The notes: generated by a model from the letters alone, not told the origin. Positions 11,566 to 20,466 are shown, counted from the first letter of the stretch. The stretch is DNA of 36,615 nt from Dinghuibacter sp964544695 (GCA_964544695.1 CAZJDB010000115.1:1-36615); one strand, 5' to 3'. Numbers and translations: made by a program.

Positions 11566-13218
11566 TTATGTGGTTAGCATCTGCAGCCACGCGGAGCCGA
11601 TGGGCACGCCATAGCCCGTACAGGCATCCCACCCGGGTCCGGCGGCAAAGTCATTTCCAGTTCCGTTCACGGTATCGTTGTTCCCCTGCGTAATATCCCG
11701 ACAAGCGTTAGGACTTGCGTAAATAGTAGGATTGATGTAGCCTACGGATTTGCCCAGTAGCTGGTTGAGGCGGCAAAGGAGGCCCGCAACGAGAGGAGCT
11801 ACCGCGCTGGTGCCACCTATTGGCTGGTTTTGACCACCTAATAGAATATTGTAACCGGTTACAGGGTCGGCATCGGCTGCTATGTCCGGGACGCCGCGTC
11901 CGGGCTTATTGGTATTGGGGGATACAGGGACTTTTGCATTGGCCTGGTAAGTGGGCAACGGGAATATGTCACTGACGCCACCGCCCCCCGCGCCGCCGCT
12001 GGGTTCGTTCCAAACGACTTCGCTGGTAATGGTGTTGCCTTCGACATTCGCTTCGAGGGTCGTGCCTCCGCAGGCCAAAGAGTAGGCGCTGCTGGCAGGG
12101 TAGTCCACGTGGTACTTGCCGTCGTTTACCCCGTCGCTGGAACCCGAGTCTCCGGCGGCTACGCAGACGGAGATGCCCATGGTGGCGGCGGCCTGAAGTT
12201 CCTGGTCGAAACTGGTATAATAGGAACCGTAGCCTGTGTCTTCGGGACCGCCCCAACTGATGGATAGGACCGAAGGTTTGTTGTCGGTATCATGAATGGC
12301 GGTGCTGACGGCATCCTGGAAGGACTTTGAGTTGTTTCCTCCGAAGTATACGGCGATCGTGGCCGCGGGCGCAATGGTTCCGGCGACTTCTATGTCCAGG
12401 GTCACTTCTCCGTCGGCATCGCTGACGGTGGCGCCCGGATCGTTTTGTCCTCCGTCTACGGAGATGGCGACCAGATTGGGGGCTTGGAGGTTAAGGCTTT
12501 TATAATAGGCGTTTATATCCGAGGTTTGATAGCCTCCTCCCAGTTCGATGATGGCGATGCATTCGCCTGCGCCGGTGGCGGAGGGGAATTGGTAGAGTTT
12601 GGCGAGGTCGGTGGGGTAGTATTCGGCTGAGGAGGCTTTGGGCGTTGGTTTTGGGGGAGGGGCGGCGGCGGCGGCGGCTGGGGGCGCGGCCGCGGTTCCG
12701 GGCGGCGCGGCCGCGGCGGGCGCTGCTGTGGCGGTCCGGAGGCGGATTTTGGGGGTGGCGATGGGGCGGTTATCCAATCCGAAGACACCGATAACGATCC
12801 CCTCCAATTCTTTTGGTATGTAGATATCTCCATTCCTGCCGCGGAAGGTCAAGCCCGAGGCATCCTGGTAGTTGGACAGCGTTACCCGGAAGGCCTTTTC
12901 CATTTCGGCGATGGTGCCGCTGACTTCTACCGAGCGTTTGCGGGCTTCTACTTTTAGCACGGTGAAGCCCACGGACGTGGCGAATTGGCTGACCAGGTCC
13001 AGTTCCTCCTGGCGGCTACCGTATTGGGTTGCGAAATCCTCCCTGGAAAGTGGTTTGAAGCGGCGGTGGATTTCGGGATCGGTGAGGTCGGGCATTTGCT
13101 GGCCGGCCCGGAGTTTTATGGTGACGTTGATGGTATCAAGGGGCGAGAGGCCGGCGACGGGGGTGCCGGGGGGCGCCGGCTTACGGCTGCCGGGGAGGAC
13201 GACGAAGGTGGAAAACAT
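11566..13218 (-). CDS. Sedolisin-family serine-carboxyl peptidase (S53, kumamolisin-like)
   Basis: 550 residues. An activation-type prodomain (about 30-160) is followed by an Ala/Pro-only linker (about 163-196) and the S53 catalytic domain (about 197-548). Predicted catalytic residues are Glu271 and Asp275 in DGEVTLDIEVAG, oxyanion Asp357 in AAGDSGSSDG, and Ser471 in GGTSAVAPL. The Ca-binding region is CRDITQGNN (Asp508) plus GPGWDACTGYG. These match kumamolisin-type acid peptidases, which self-process to release the prodomain. There is no obvious Sec signal at the N-terminus (MFSTFVVLPGSRKPAPP), so the export route is unclear; related kumamolisins are also made without classical signals. It is probably co-transcribed with the small lipoprotein gene downstream. 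The peptidase identity is secure. Confidence 0.93.
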   Translation of the reverse strand: MFSTFVVLPGSRKPAPPGTPVAGLSPLDTINVTIKLRAGQQMPDLTDPEIHRRFKPLSREDFATQYGSRQEELDLVSQFATSVGFTVLKVEARKRSVEVSGTIAEMEKAFRVTLSNYQDASGLTFRGRNGDIYIPKELEGIVIGVFGLDNRPIATPKIRLRTATAAPAAAAPPGTAAAPPAAAAAAPPPKPTPKASSAEYYPTDLAKLYQFPSATGAGECIAIIELGGGYQTSDINAYYKSLNLQAPNLVAISVDGGQNDPGATVSDADGEVTLDIEVAGTIAPAATIAVYFGGNNSKSFQDAVSTAIHDTDNKPSVLSISWGGPEDTGYGSYYTSFDQELQAAATMGISVCVAAGDSGSSDGVNDGKYHVDYPASSAYSLACGGTTLEANVEGNTITSEVVWNEPSGGAGGGGVSDIFPLPTYQANAKVPVSPNTNKPGRGVPDIAADADPVTGYNILLGGQNQPIGGTSAVAPLVAGLLCRLNQLLGKSVGYINPTIYASPNACRDITQGNNDTVNGTGNDFAAGPGWDACTGYGVPIGSAWLQMLTT

Positions 13219-13271
13219 AGTTAGGAGTTATGGTGCGGAAGATACAAAATTTTTCAAGTGGGAAGGGGGTA

Positions 13272-14264
13272 TTAAGCCCGGTAACCCCAGCCTTTCATTA
13301 CCGCCAGGTCCGAACGGCAATCGTCGAGAGGTTTGCGGCCTTGATAGGATTCCTGTTCAATAATCAGCCGCGTGGCGCCTGAATGGACGGCGGTTTTCAA
13401 AATCTCCCGCGTACCGAGGATGCCCTGACCCAGGACGGTGCTATCGTAGGGATCGTTCATTTCACCCTGCCCCTTGGCGGGAATCAAATCCTTGACGTGA
13501 AGCAATGAAAAGCGCCCGGGATATTGTTGCAGGATATCCATAGGTTTGGCGCCCCCGGCGTATAGATTGCCGATGTCGAGCTGTTGGGCGACCAGGGAGG
13601 GGTCGGTTCCCGTCAGTATAATATCGAAAAGGTTGCGGCCCTGCAGGTGATCCTTGAATTCAAAGTCGTGGTTGTGATAGCCGAATTGCAGGCCTTTGGA
13701 TTTGCAGAGTTTTCCACAGACGTTGAATACGTCCAGGAAGCGGCTCAACTTGTCGTAGTCCCCCCTGAGGTCTTCGGCGAGCCAGGGGCTGATGACGTAG
13801 GATTGGCCAACGACGAGTGCATCGTCCAGGGTTTTCTTCCAATCGTCGGTAAAGTCTTTTTTGGCTTCATCCCAATGGGTGGCTTTGAGTTCGGTATGGC
13901 CGCTGAGCATGAGGAGACCCATGCCATCGAGGAGTTGCCGGAAGGCATGCGCTTCGTAGCCATAGAAAGTATGGTTCACATAATTGGCGTGTTCGAGGTA
14001 ACGGTAACCCATCCCCGAAAGGCGCTTCAGGGTGCCGGAGGGGTCCGACTTCATGTCGTCCCGGACGGTATAGAGCTGGAGGCCAACCAGGGGGACGGTG
14101 AGGCGGCCGGCGGCAGGGACGGTGAGGCGGCCGGCGGCAGGGTCGGTGAGGCGGCTGGCGGAACGCGGCAAAAATGAAGCGGCTGTGGAACGCCTGAAAA
14201 AGGATGCCGCGGCGAGGGCGAGGGATAGATTCCTGATGAAGGTTCTGCGGGGAAAGGTGCTCAT
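13272..14264 (-). CDS. Tat-exported sugar phosphate isomerase/epimerase-like TIM-barrel protein
   Basis: 330 residues. The N-terminus RRTFIRNLSLALAAASFF is a twin-arginine-type signal. Residues 38-58 are an unusual repeat (RLTDPAAG, RLTVPAAG, RLTVP) encoded by a 24-bp tandem repeat, placed between the signal and the barrel. The barrel begins VGLQLYTVRDDM and carries family motifs of AP endonuclease 2/xylose isomerase-like TIM barrels: SGHTEL, FGYHNHDFEF, DIGNLYAGG, LLHVKDL and IIEQES, which supply His/Glu/Asp metal ligands. Such proteins act on sugars or inositols; the exact substrate cannot be read from sequence. It is divergent from the AI-2E gene across 37 bp and lies 53 bp upstream of the S53 peptidase on the same strand. 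Confidence 0.88.
   Translation of the reverse strand: MSTFPRRTFIRNLSLALAAASFFRRSTAASFLPRSASRLTDPAAGRLTVPAAGRLTVPLVGLQLYTVRDDMKSDPSGTLKRLSGMGYRYLEHANYVNHTFYGYEAHAFRQLLDGMGLLMLSGHTELKATHWDEAKKDFTDDWKKTLDDALVVGQSYVISPWLAEDLRGDYDKLSRFLDVFNVCGKLCKSKGLQFGYHNHDFEFKDHLQGRNLFDIILTGTDPSLVAQQLDIGNLYAGGAKPMDILQQYPGRFSLLHVKDLIPAKGQGEMNDPYDSTVLGQGILGTREILKTAVHSGATRLIIEQESYQGRKPLDDCRSDLAVMKGWGYRA
14092..14163. repeat. 24-bp tandem repeat, three units, inside the isomerase-like gene
   Basis: Three consecutive 24-bp units: 14092-14115, 14116-14139 and 14140-14163. Units 1 and 2 are identical on the plus strand (beginning gggacggtgaggcgg); unit 3 differs at a few bases. They encode the RLTVPAAG-type octapeptide repeat on the minus strand. 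Being a multiple of three, copy-number change would keep the frame. Confidence 0.9.
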
Positions 14265-14301
14265 ATAACGAATCTACCAATAAATCGATACATTTACCCA
14301 A

Positions 14302-15444
14302 ATGGCAAATATGGAGACAAAAGCGACCCCTTTTTACATGCGCCTTTCATTAAGCCTGGTAGGTGTTGTCCTGATCCTGCTGATCCTCAGGGAGGCCCAG
14401 ACCATTTTCATTCCCATGTCCTTCGCGGGCCTGCTGAGCATGATCCTGATCGCACCCTGCGATTTCATGGAACGCAAGGGGATTCCCCGTGGTATTGCCG
14501 CCTTGATCAGCATCCTCATTTCTGCCGTCGTGGTGGTTGTCGTCCTTTATTTCATTTCCGCGCAAATCATCAGTTTCCGGAATAACCTGCCCGCCCTGGT
14601 ATCCCAGTTCAACACGGTCCTTGACCATATGCAGTTGTGGATCAAGCATAGGTTTCATATGACTTCCACGGGGATGAAGCAGCTCATCAACTCCGCCAAA
14701 TCCGAAACGATGTCCTCCACGGGGTCGATCGTAGGCAGCACGGTATCGTCCCTGTCGAATACACTTTTGTACGCCATACTCATTCCCATCTATGCTTTCC
14801 TGCTGCTGTTATACCGGGGCATCGTGGTCCGTTTCCTGGTCACGAGTTTTCCCGAATCCCATGCGCCCAATGTATACGATATACTTACCAAGACCCGTCA
14901 CGTGATCAAGAATTATATCGTGGGGCTGATGATCGAGATGGCCATCGTGGCCGCGCTGAACTGTGGGGCCTTCCTGATCATCGGGGTGCAGTACGCGCTG
15001 CTGCTGGGCGTGATCGCCGCCCTCCTGAACCTGATTCCCTACCTGGGCATCTTCACGGCCATCATCCTGGGCGCCCTGATCACCTTCACGACCAATACGC
15101 CCACCGTGGTGCTGGAGATGGTCATTGCACTGGTTTGCGTACACCTCCTTGATAGCAATATCCTTCTTCCGCGTGTCGTAGGATCCAAGGTGCGCATCAA
15201 CGCACTGGCTACCATCCTGGGCGTGGTCCTGGGCAGTATGATATGGGGGATCCCGGGAATGTTCCTGGCGGTGCCCATTATCGCCATCCTGAAGGTGATC
15301 TTTGACGGGGTGGATGGCTTGCATCCCTGGGGTGTTCTGTTGGGGGATGACCGTGATGAGGCGGTGGTGACCCAAAAGAAGAAATTTCATTTCCTTTGGT
15401 TCCGGACCAAACCCGTGAAGCAGAGCGGGATTAACGAAAATTAG
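14302..15444 (+). CDS. AI-2E family transporter / PerM-like membrane protein
   Basis: 380 residues. The layout is that of the AI-2E (TqsA/YdiK/PerM) family: paired N-terminal hydrophobic helices (LSLVGVVLILLILREA; MSFAGLLSMILIAPC), a third helix, a soluble region of about 70 residues (FRNNLPALVSQFNTVLDHMQ), then a cluster of four or five C-terminal helices with the family segment LNLIPYLGIFTAIILGAL and LLDSNILLPRVVGSKVRINAL. It is an inner-membrane protein. Family members have been linked to export of the quorum signal AI-2 or to Na+/H+ antiport, but most are uncharacterised, so the substrate is open. The ATG at 14302 is used; another lies three codons in. Confidence 0.9.
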   Translation: MANMETKATPFYMRLSLSLVGVVLILLILREAQTIFIPMSFAGLLSMILIAPCDFMERKGIPRGIAALISILISAVVVVVVLYFISAQIISFRNNLPALVSQFNTVLDHMQLWIKHRFHMTSTGMKQLINSAKSETMSSTGSIVGSTVSSLSNTLLYAILIPIYAFLLLLYRGIVVRFLVTSFPESHAPNVYDILTKTRHVIKNYIVGLMIEMAIVAALNCGAFLIIGVQYALLLGVIAALLNLIPYLGIFTAIILGALITFTTNTPTVVLEMVIALVCVHLLDSNILLPRVVGSKVRINALATILGVVLGSMIWGIPGMFLAVPIIAILKVIFDGVDGLHPWGVLLGDDRDEAVVTQKKKFHFLWFRTKPVKQSGINEN

Positions 15445-15452
15445 GGTCGCCA

Positions 15453-15492
15453 GCGGCGGCCCGGACGGACGCAGGCGGCGGCCCGGACGGAC
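15453..15492. repeat. Direct repeat of 18 bp (22-bp period) between convergent genes
   Basis: The 87-bp spacer between the AI-2E gene stop (15444) and the ComA-like gene stop (15532) is extremely GC-rich. It holds two identical 18-bp copies, gcggcggcccggacggac, at 15453-15470 and 15475-15492, separated by gcag; the second is followed by ccag and a degenerate continuation rich in cg. No clean intrinsic terminator is visible in the spacer. The role is unknown. Confidence 0.8.
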
Positions 15493-15531
15493 CCAGGTGG
15501 CGCGCGCGAGTCGGGGCGGCGGCGAGCGGCG

Positions 15532-16305
15532 CTAATCTCCGAGGAAGAGGTGAAAGGAATCGCCGCGGAGGCCCACGCGCATCGCTTCCAGGGCGATCAC
15601 ATCGAATGTCGCCACATTCCCCAGGTTGGCGTTACAGCCAAGCAATTCCAAAAAATACAGTTGTTGATCCTTCAGCGGCGCTTCCCAGATGATTTTTTCG
15701 GCGGGGATGCGGGTGAGGATTTCCTGGACCAGGCCTTCGCGGACTTCGCCGGAATCACGATAGAGGCCTACGGTGCCCGTTTCCCTGGCTTCGGCAATGA
15801 TGTAGCGGGCGCCCGCGCCCAGCTCGGCGTCCATGAGCTGTATCCATTTGTACGGAGGGGTGATGTGTTCCCGGTCTTTGTCCTTGGAACCCACCTCACT
15901 GAGTACGGTGGCCCTGACAGCCAACTTTTCGATGTAGCCGCACTTTTCGTTGTGGGGTATGTCGATGGAACCATCCGATACTTCAACGGTATCGATCCCG
16001 AATTCATCGAGCAGGGCCAGGAAGTCCGGAAACTGGTTGCGTATGACGAAGGCTTCGAAGAGAAGCCCGCCGAAGTAAACGGGTATGTTGTATTTCTTAT
16101 ACGCCGCAATCTTTTCCTTCAGGTTGGGTAGGACGAAGGATACGCCGAAAGCGAGCTTTGCCAGGTCCACATAGGGATGGGCAACGGAAAGGAAATCGAG
16201 GGTGGCTTCGGTGCTCAGTCCTTTGTCGGTCACCATGGTCAGGCCGAACTCCCTTGGTTGAACGGTCCTCTCCGGTATATGTGTGAGGTGAAAATTGGGT
16301 AACAT
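15532..16305 (-). CDS. Phosphosulfolactate synthase (ComA) family protein
   Basis: About 257 residues, the usual size of ComA, a TIM-barrel enzyme that adds sulfite to phosphoenolpyruvate to give phosphosulfolactate in coenzyme M synthesis. Family segments include REFGLTMVTDKGLS near the N-terminus, YVDLAKLAFGVSFV, VYFGGLLFEAF, IDTVEVSDGSIDIP, and ARYIIAEARETGTVGLY. The start is placed at 16305 (MLPNFHLTH) because codons further upstream run into the divergent HTCS promoter and give a tail unlike the family. Bacteroidota do not make coenzyme M. A role in making a C3 sulfonate, for example toward cysteate for sulfonolipids, is speculative. The family assignment is good; the physiological reaction is uncertain. 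Confidence 0.88.
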   Translation of the reverse strand: MLPNFHLTHIPERTVQPREFGLTMVTDKGLSTEATLDFLSVAHPYVDLAKLAFGVSFVLPNLKEKIAAYKKYNIPVYFGGLLFEAFVIRNQFPDFLALLDEFGIDTVEVSDGSIDIPHNEKCGYIEKLAVRATVLSEVGSKDKDREHITPPYKWIQLMDAELGAGARYIIAEARETGTVGLYRDSGEVREGLVQEILTRIPAEKIIWEAPLKDQQLYFLELLGCNANLGNVATFDVIALEAMRVGLRGDSFHLFLGD

Positions 16306-16363
16306 GTCAATCGCGATTCTCCCGGGTAAAGATACGGGGATATAGGCTATATTGCAATTGTAC

Positions 16364-19300
16364 ATGAGGCGTTGCTTGCTCATCATATCGTTAACTATTC
16401 TGTGGGCCTGCCTCCGAACGGATGCACAGCAGATCGCTTATCCTTTCCGGAGGATAGACACCAGGCAGGGATTGTCTCATAATGAAATCAACGCTTTTTT
16501 CAAGGATCGCAGGGGTTTCCTGTGGGTCGGAACGGTATCGGGACTGAACCGTTACGACGGTAATGGTTTCCGCATATTCCGGAATGATCCCGCGGACTCG
16601 ACGAGCATCGGGGGAAACAGGATCCAATCCATTCTGGAAGGCCCGGGAGGGTGCTTGTGGATTCGGTTCATGGACAACCAATACAACATATACGATCCCC
16701 GGACCGAATCCTTCCGCCGCAATTACGTGCCCGTCCTTCAGCGAATGGGGATCACCGACTCCGGCGTTACCAATATTGTAAAGGACAGCGTAGGCAAATT
16801 TTGGTTTGTCCATCCCAGTCTGGGCCTTTTTCGCTTCGATCCGGTTACGGGAAAGACCCTGAGGCTTGAACTGGGTGCGGCCTCGGATAATATCGCCGAC
16901 TTCGCCGAGGATACCCGGGGGCATTTCTGGATCATCCGCCGGAGTGGACGGCTGGAGGAGCTGGACAGTGCATCCTTACACATCATTTTTACCGAAAATT
17001 CACTCCGGGGCCCATCACAGGGATATAACGTGTATCCCGACGCCCAGGGCGACCTTTGGATTTATTGCACCCAGGACGCCCGGGGCATTTGGTATTATAA
17101 GGTATCCGATCATTCTATCCTGCACCTGGACAAGAGCCACGGGACGTGCCGTCTGAACAACGATATCGTCCGGGATGTGGTACAGGATAATGCCGGGCTT
17201 ATATGGATCGGGACCGACCATGGAGGCATCAACCTGCTCGACAAGGGAACCATGACTATGCGTTACCTGGAGCACAACGATTTCGATGAAAACAGCCTCA
17301 GCCAAAACGCGATCACCTGCCTGTATAAGGACAATACAGGGATCATTTGGGCGGGCACCTACAAGCAGGGCCTCAATTTGTACAGGCATGGCGCCATCCG
17401 CTTTCCCCTATACCGGCACCAACCTTTGAATCCCAACAGTCTGGGTTACGACGACGTGAATCGTTTCGTGGAAGATCCGAGGGGGAACCTTTGGATCGGC
17501 ACCAATGGGGGAGGCCTGATTTATTTCGACCGAAAAACGGGGAAGTTTACCAGTTTTGTCCACCGTCCCGAGGACCCGAACAGCCTGTCCAACGACGTCA
17601 TCATCAGCTTATGCGTCGACCATACGGGTAAATTATGGATCGGCAGCTATTATGGTGGCCTGGATTGCTTCGATGGCAAAACCTTCACGCACTATCGCCA
17701 CCAGGCCAGTGACAGCACCTCCCTGGCCGATGACCGGGTCTGGGAGATTTTCGAGGATAAATGGAAGCAATTGTGGGTAGGCACCCTGGCGGGTGGACTG
17801 GACGAGATGGTCCGGGGACGCTTCGTCCATCACATTTTCCCTACCAATTATATTTCGGAGTTGAGTCAGGATACGGCGGGGAACCTTTGGATCGGTACGG
17901 GTTACGGGGTTTATGAGATGGACCATGCGGATGGAAAAACGCGCCATTTCGGTTTAGCAGAGGGGCTCAATAACTTAACCATCGTCGCGCTGGATGTGGA
18001 CAGCCTGGGGCGGGTCTGGGCGGGAACCAGTGAAGGCCTCAACCTGCTCGATCCCGGAAAGGGCAAAGTGGTGCACGTATGGAACAAGGCCGACGGGTTA
18101 CCCGACAATTACATCCTCACGATTGCGGAAGACGACCAGCATAACCTTTGGATGGGTACCCCCAACGGGTTGTGCCATGCCATCGTCCGGCCCGACGCCC
18201 AACTCCAATTCCTGAATTACGACGAATTGAACGGATTGCAGTCTAGACAATTCAATGAAAATGCCGCCTTTCGGACCCGGGAAGGAGAAATGGTATTCGG
18301 GGGCCCCAGTGGGTTCAACCTTTTTCAACCTGAAAACATACCACCCGAAAAGGATACCCCCGACCTGGTTTTTACGTCCCTGCAGGTATTCAATATGACG
18401 ATCGCACCCGGGCAAAAGCTGCATGGCCGGGTCCTGCTGGATACCGCCCTGCCCGAAACCCGGGAGATTTCCTTGCGTTACAACGAGGACGTCTTTGCCC
18501 TTTCCTTTGCCGATCTGGATTATGCAGCAAGCGGAAAAACCACCTATTCCTACCGCCTGGACGGCTTCAACCGGGACTGGCTCTCATTACCCCAAACGCA
18601 ACGAAGCGCGACCTATACGAATCTGGATCCTGGGACCTATACCTTCCGGATCAGGGCCGTCCCCGCGGAGGGAACGGGAACCCCCCGGGAAGCGTCCCTG
18701 GTGGTCCATATCCTGCCCCCCTTCTGGAAGACGCCGCTGGCCTTCATATGTTATGTCCTGGTCGTCGCCGGACTCCTGGCCCTGGCCAGGAACATCCTCG
18801 TCCAACGGACGCGGATGCGCTTCCGCATAGAGCAGGAGCGAAAGGAAGCGCGGAATATGCACGAACTGGACATGATGAAGATCCGCTTCTTTACGAATGT
18901 CAGCCACGAGTTCAGGACGCCCCTGAGCCTCATTCTGGCGCCCCTGGAGAAACTCCTCAAGAGCGGAGGATCTCCCGAGGCCAGGAATCAACTCCAGATG
19001 ATGTATCGAAATGCCCGCCGCCTCCTGAACCTGGTGAACCAGTTGCTGGATTTCCGGAGACTGGAAGTACAGGAATTCACGCTGCAGCCTTCGAGCGAAA
19101 ACATCGTCCAATATGTCCGCGACCTGACCCAATCCTTTTCAGACATATCGGAGAAGCGGAATATCTCATTGCAGTTTTCCAGCAATACCGATACGTGCGT
19201 GGCGACCTTCGACAAGGACAAAATGGAAAAGATCGTATTCAACCTCCTGTCCAACGCCTTTAAGTTCACTCCTGAAGGAGGAAGTGTCCACGTCGAGGTA

Positions 19301-20368
19301 CGCGCCATCGACGGGACTTTTGTCGAGATCCGCGTCTCCGACACGGGGATCGGGATACCCATGGAGCAACACGAGCGTATTTTCGAGCGCTTTTTCCAAT
19401 ATGACCTACCCGATCATATGATCAACCAGGGAAGCGGGATCGGCCTGGCCCTTACCCGGGAATTCGTCAAGTTGCACGGGGGAACCATTACGGTTCGGAG
19501 TGAAATAGAGAAGGGGAGTACGTTTATCCTTCGACTCCCTATCGTGGCCGCGGGGGGTGCGGTTCCGAGCGGGGACGCAACCAGGGTAAGCATCCGCGAG
19601 GCGCATGAACCCGAGCCGGAAGAAACGGGAAAGGGCAGAAAGGCGACCCTGCTGCTGGTGGAAGACAATGAGGACTTCCGTTTCTACCTGAAGGATAACC
19701 TCAGGACACGGTATCATATCCTGGAGGCGGCAAATGGAAAGGAAGGGTGGGGAAAGATACAGGCCCAAAAACCGGATTTGGTCGTCAGTGATATTATGAT
19801 GCCCGAAATGGACGGCATCAGCCTCGCCAAGCGGATCAAGAGCGATTCCGACACAGCGCATATACCCGTCATCCTGTTGACCGCCCGGGCGGACGAAGAG
19901 CAACAGTTGGAAGGATACGGGACGGGGGCCAACGATTACATCACCAAGCCCTTCAACGTCGAAATCCTGCAAGCCCGGATACGTAACCTGCTGGCCCAAA
20001 AGAAGCACGCCGAGGTCAACCTGAGCCCCATGACTATTACTCCCCTGGATGAGCAATTCCTGAAACAGGCGGTGGCCACGATCGAGCAGCGCTTGTCCGA
20101 TACGAATTTCTCGGTCGAGGACCTGAGCCGGGCCCTCCATATCAGCAGGGTCACGCTATATAAGAAGCTGTCTCATCTGACGGGTAAATCTCCCCTCGAT
20201 TTCATTCGCCACATCCGGTTGAAGCGCGCCGCGGAGCTGCTTGCGCGAAGCCAACTGACCGTGGCGGAGGTGGCGTATGAGGTGGGGTTCAACAGCCCCA
20301 AGTATTTCGCGCGGTACTTTAAGCAGGAATACGGCGTGCAGCCGTCGACTTTCAAGCGGGGCGGTTAA
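16364..20368 (+). CDS. Hybrid two-component system regulator (HTCS) of the polysaccharide locus
   Basis: About 1334 residues. A signal peptide (MRRCLLIISLTILWACLRTDAQ) leads into a large periplasmic two-propeller sensor with many reg_prop blades (GFLWVGTVSGLNRYDG, GLIWIGTDHGGINLLD, GNLWIGTNGGGLIYF, GRVWAGTSEGLNLLD). A Y_Y_Y immunoglobulin-like domain follows (YSYRLDGFNRDW...YTNLDPGTYTFRIRA), then one transmembrane helix (PLAFICYVLVVAGLLALA), HisKA (VSHEFRTPL, H848), HATPase (NLLSNAFKF, DTGIGIP, GSGIGLAL), a receiver (VVSDIMMPEMDG, Asp1143) and a C-terminal AraC-type helix-turn-helix (YKKLSHLTGKSPLDFIRHIR; VAYEVGFNSPKYFARYFKQEYG). HTCS proteins bind an oligosaccharide in the periplasm and directly activate the adjacent locus. 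The ATG at 16364 is preferred over an in-frame TTG at 16352 because it gives a standard signal peptide. It is transcribed toward the GH31-SusCD operon. Confidence 0.95.
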   Translation: MRRCLLIISLTILWACLRTDAQQIAYPFRRIDTRQGLSHNEINAFFKDRRGFLWVGTVSGLNRYDGNGFRIFRNDPADSTSIGGNRIQSILEGPGGCLWIRFMDNQYNIYDPRTESFRRNYVPVLQRMGITDSGVTNIVKDSVGKFWFVHPSLGLFRFDPVTGKTLRLELGAASDNIADFAEDTRGHFWIIRRSGRLEELDSASLHIIFTENSLRGPSQGYNVYPDAQGDLWIYCTQDARGIWYYKVSDHSILHLDKSHGTCRLNNDIVRDVVQDNAGLIWIGTDHGGINLLDKGTMTMRYLEHNDFDENSLSQNAITCLYKDNTGIIWAGTYKQGLNLYRHGAIRFPLYRHQPLNPNSLGYDDVNRFVEDPRGNLWIGTNGGGLIYFDRKTGKFTSFVHRPEDPNSLSNDVIISLCVDHTGKLWIGSYYGGLDCFDGKTFTHYRHQASDSTSLADDRVWEIFEDKWKQLWVGTLAGGLDEMVRGRFVHHIFPTNYISELSQDTAGNLWIGTGYGVYEMDHADGKTRHFGLAEGLNNLTIVALDVDSLGRVWAGTSEGLNLLDPGKGKVVHVWNKADGLPDNYILTIAEDDQHNLWMGTPNGLCHAIVRPDAQLQFLNYDELNGLQSRQFNENAAFRTREGEMVFGGPSGFNLFQPENIPPEKDTPDLVFTSLQVFNMTIAPGQKLHGRVLLDTALPETREISLRYNEDVFALSFADLDYAASGKTTYSYRLDGFNRDWLSLPQTQRSATYTNLDPGTYTFRIRAVPAEGTGTPREASLVVHILPPFWKTPLAFICYVLVVAGLLALARNILVQRTRMRFRIEQERKEARNMHELDMMKIRFFTNVSHEFRTPLSLILAPLEKLLKSGGSPEARNQLQMMYRNARRLLNLVNQLLDFRRLEVQEFTLQPSSENIVQYVRDLTQSFSDISEKRNISLQFSSNTDTCVATFDKDKMEKIVFNLLSNAFKFTPEGGSVHVEVRAIDGTFVEIRVSDTGIGIPMEQHERIFERFFQYDLPDHMINQGSGIGLALTREFVKLHGGTITVRSEIEKGSTFILRLPIVAAGGAVPSGDATRVSIREAHEPEPEETGKGRKATLLLVEDNEDFRFYLKDNLRTRYHILEAANGKEGWGKIQAQKPDLVVSDIMMPEMDGISLAKRIKSDSDTAHIPVILLTARADEEQQLEGYGTGANDYITKPFNVEILQARIRNLLAQKKHAEVNLSPMTITPLDEQFLKQAVATIEQRLSDTNFSVEDLSRALHISRVTLYKKLSHLTGKSPLDFIRHIRLKRAAELLARSQLTVAEVAYEVGFNSPKYFARYFKQEYGVQPSTFKRGG

Positions 20369-20387
20369 CAAATGACACCCTTCCCCG

Positions 20388-20420
20388 TAACATTCGGGGC
20401 GCCGCCCTTAACATTTGGAC
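20388..20420. promoter_or_regulatory. Candidate HTCS operator: two TAACATT direct repeats 21 bp apart
   Basis: TAACATT occurs at 20388-20394 and 20409-20415, starts exactly 21 bp apart (two helical turns). Each is followed by a base and GG, and 11 of 15 positions match over the wider blocks. The region lies just after the HTCS stop and about 50-80 bp upstream of a possible -7 element for GH31. Two direct half-sites on one helix face suit an AraC-type dimer. The first repeat also sits in the loop of a 5-bp CCCCG/CGGGG hairpin (20383-20399). Binding by the HTCS is inference. Confidence 0.5.
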
Positions 20421-20439
20421 CCCCTTTTCGAATCATACC

Positions 20440-20451
20440 GGTTACATAACC
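20440..20451. promoter_or_regulatory. 12-bp palindrome upstream of GH31
   Basis: GGTTA-CA-TAACC at 20440-20451 is an inverted repeat with 5-bp arms. It lies about where a -33 element would sit relative to the candidate -7 sequence at 20467. It may be a protein-binding site, or chance. Confidence 0.3.
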
Positions 20452-20466
20452 TATTGTATTTCAATA

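Noticed and set aside
16306..16386. A longer N-terminus for the ComA-like protein
   Set aside because: It would overlap the HTCS start and add residues not typical of the family.
20383..20399. CCCCG-TAACATT-CGGGG as an intrinsic terminator for the HTCS gene
   Set aside because: The stem is only 5 bp with no following U tract; the TAACATT loop fits better as part of the direct-repeat operator.
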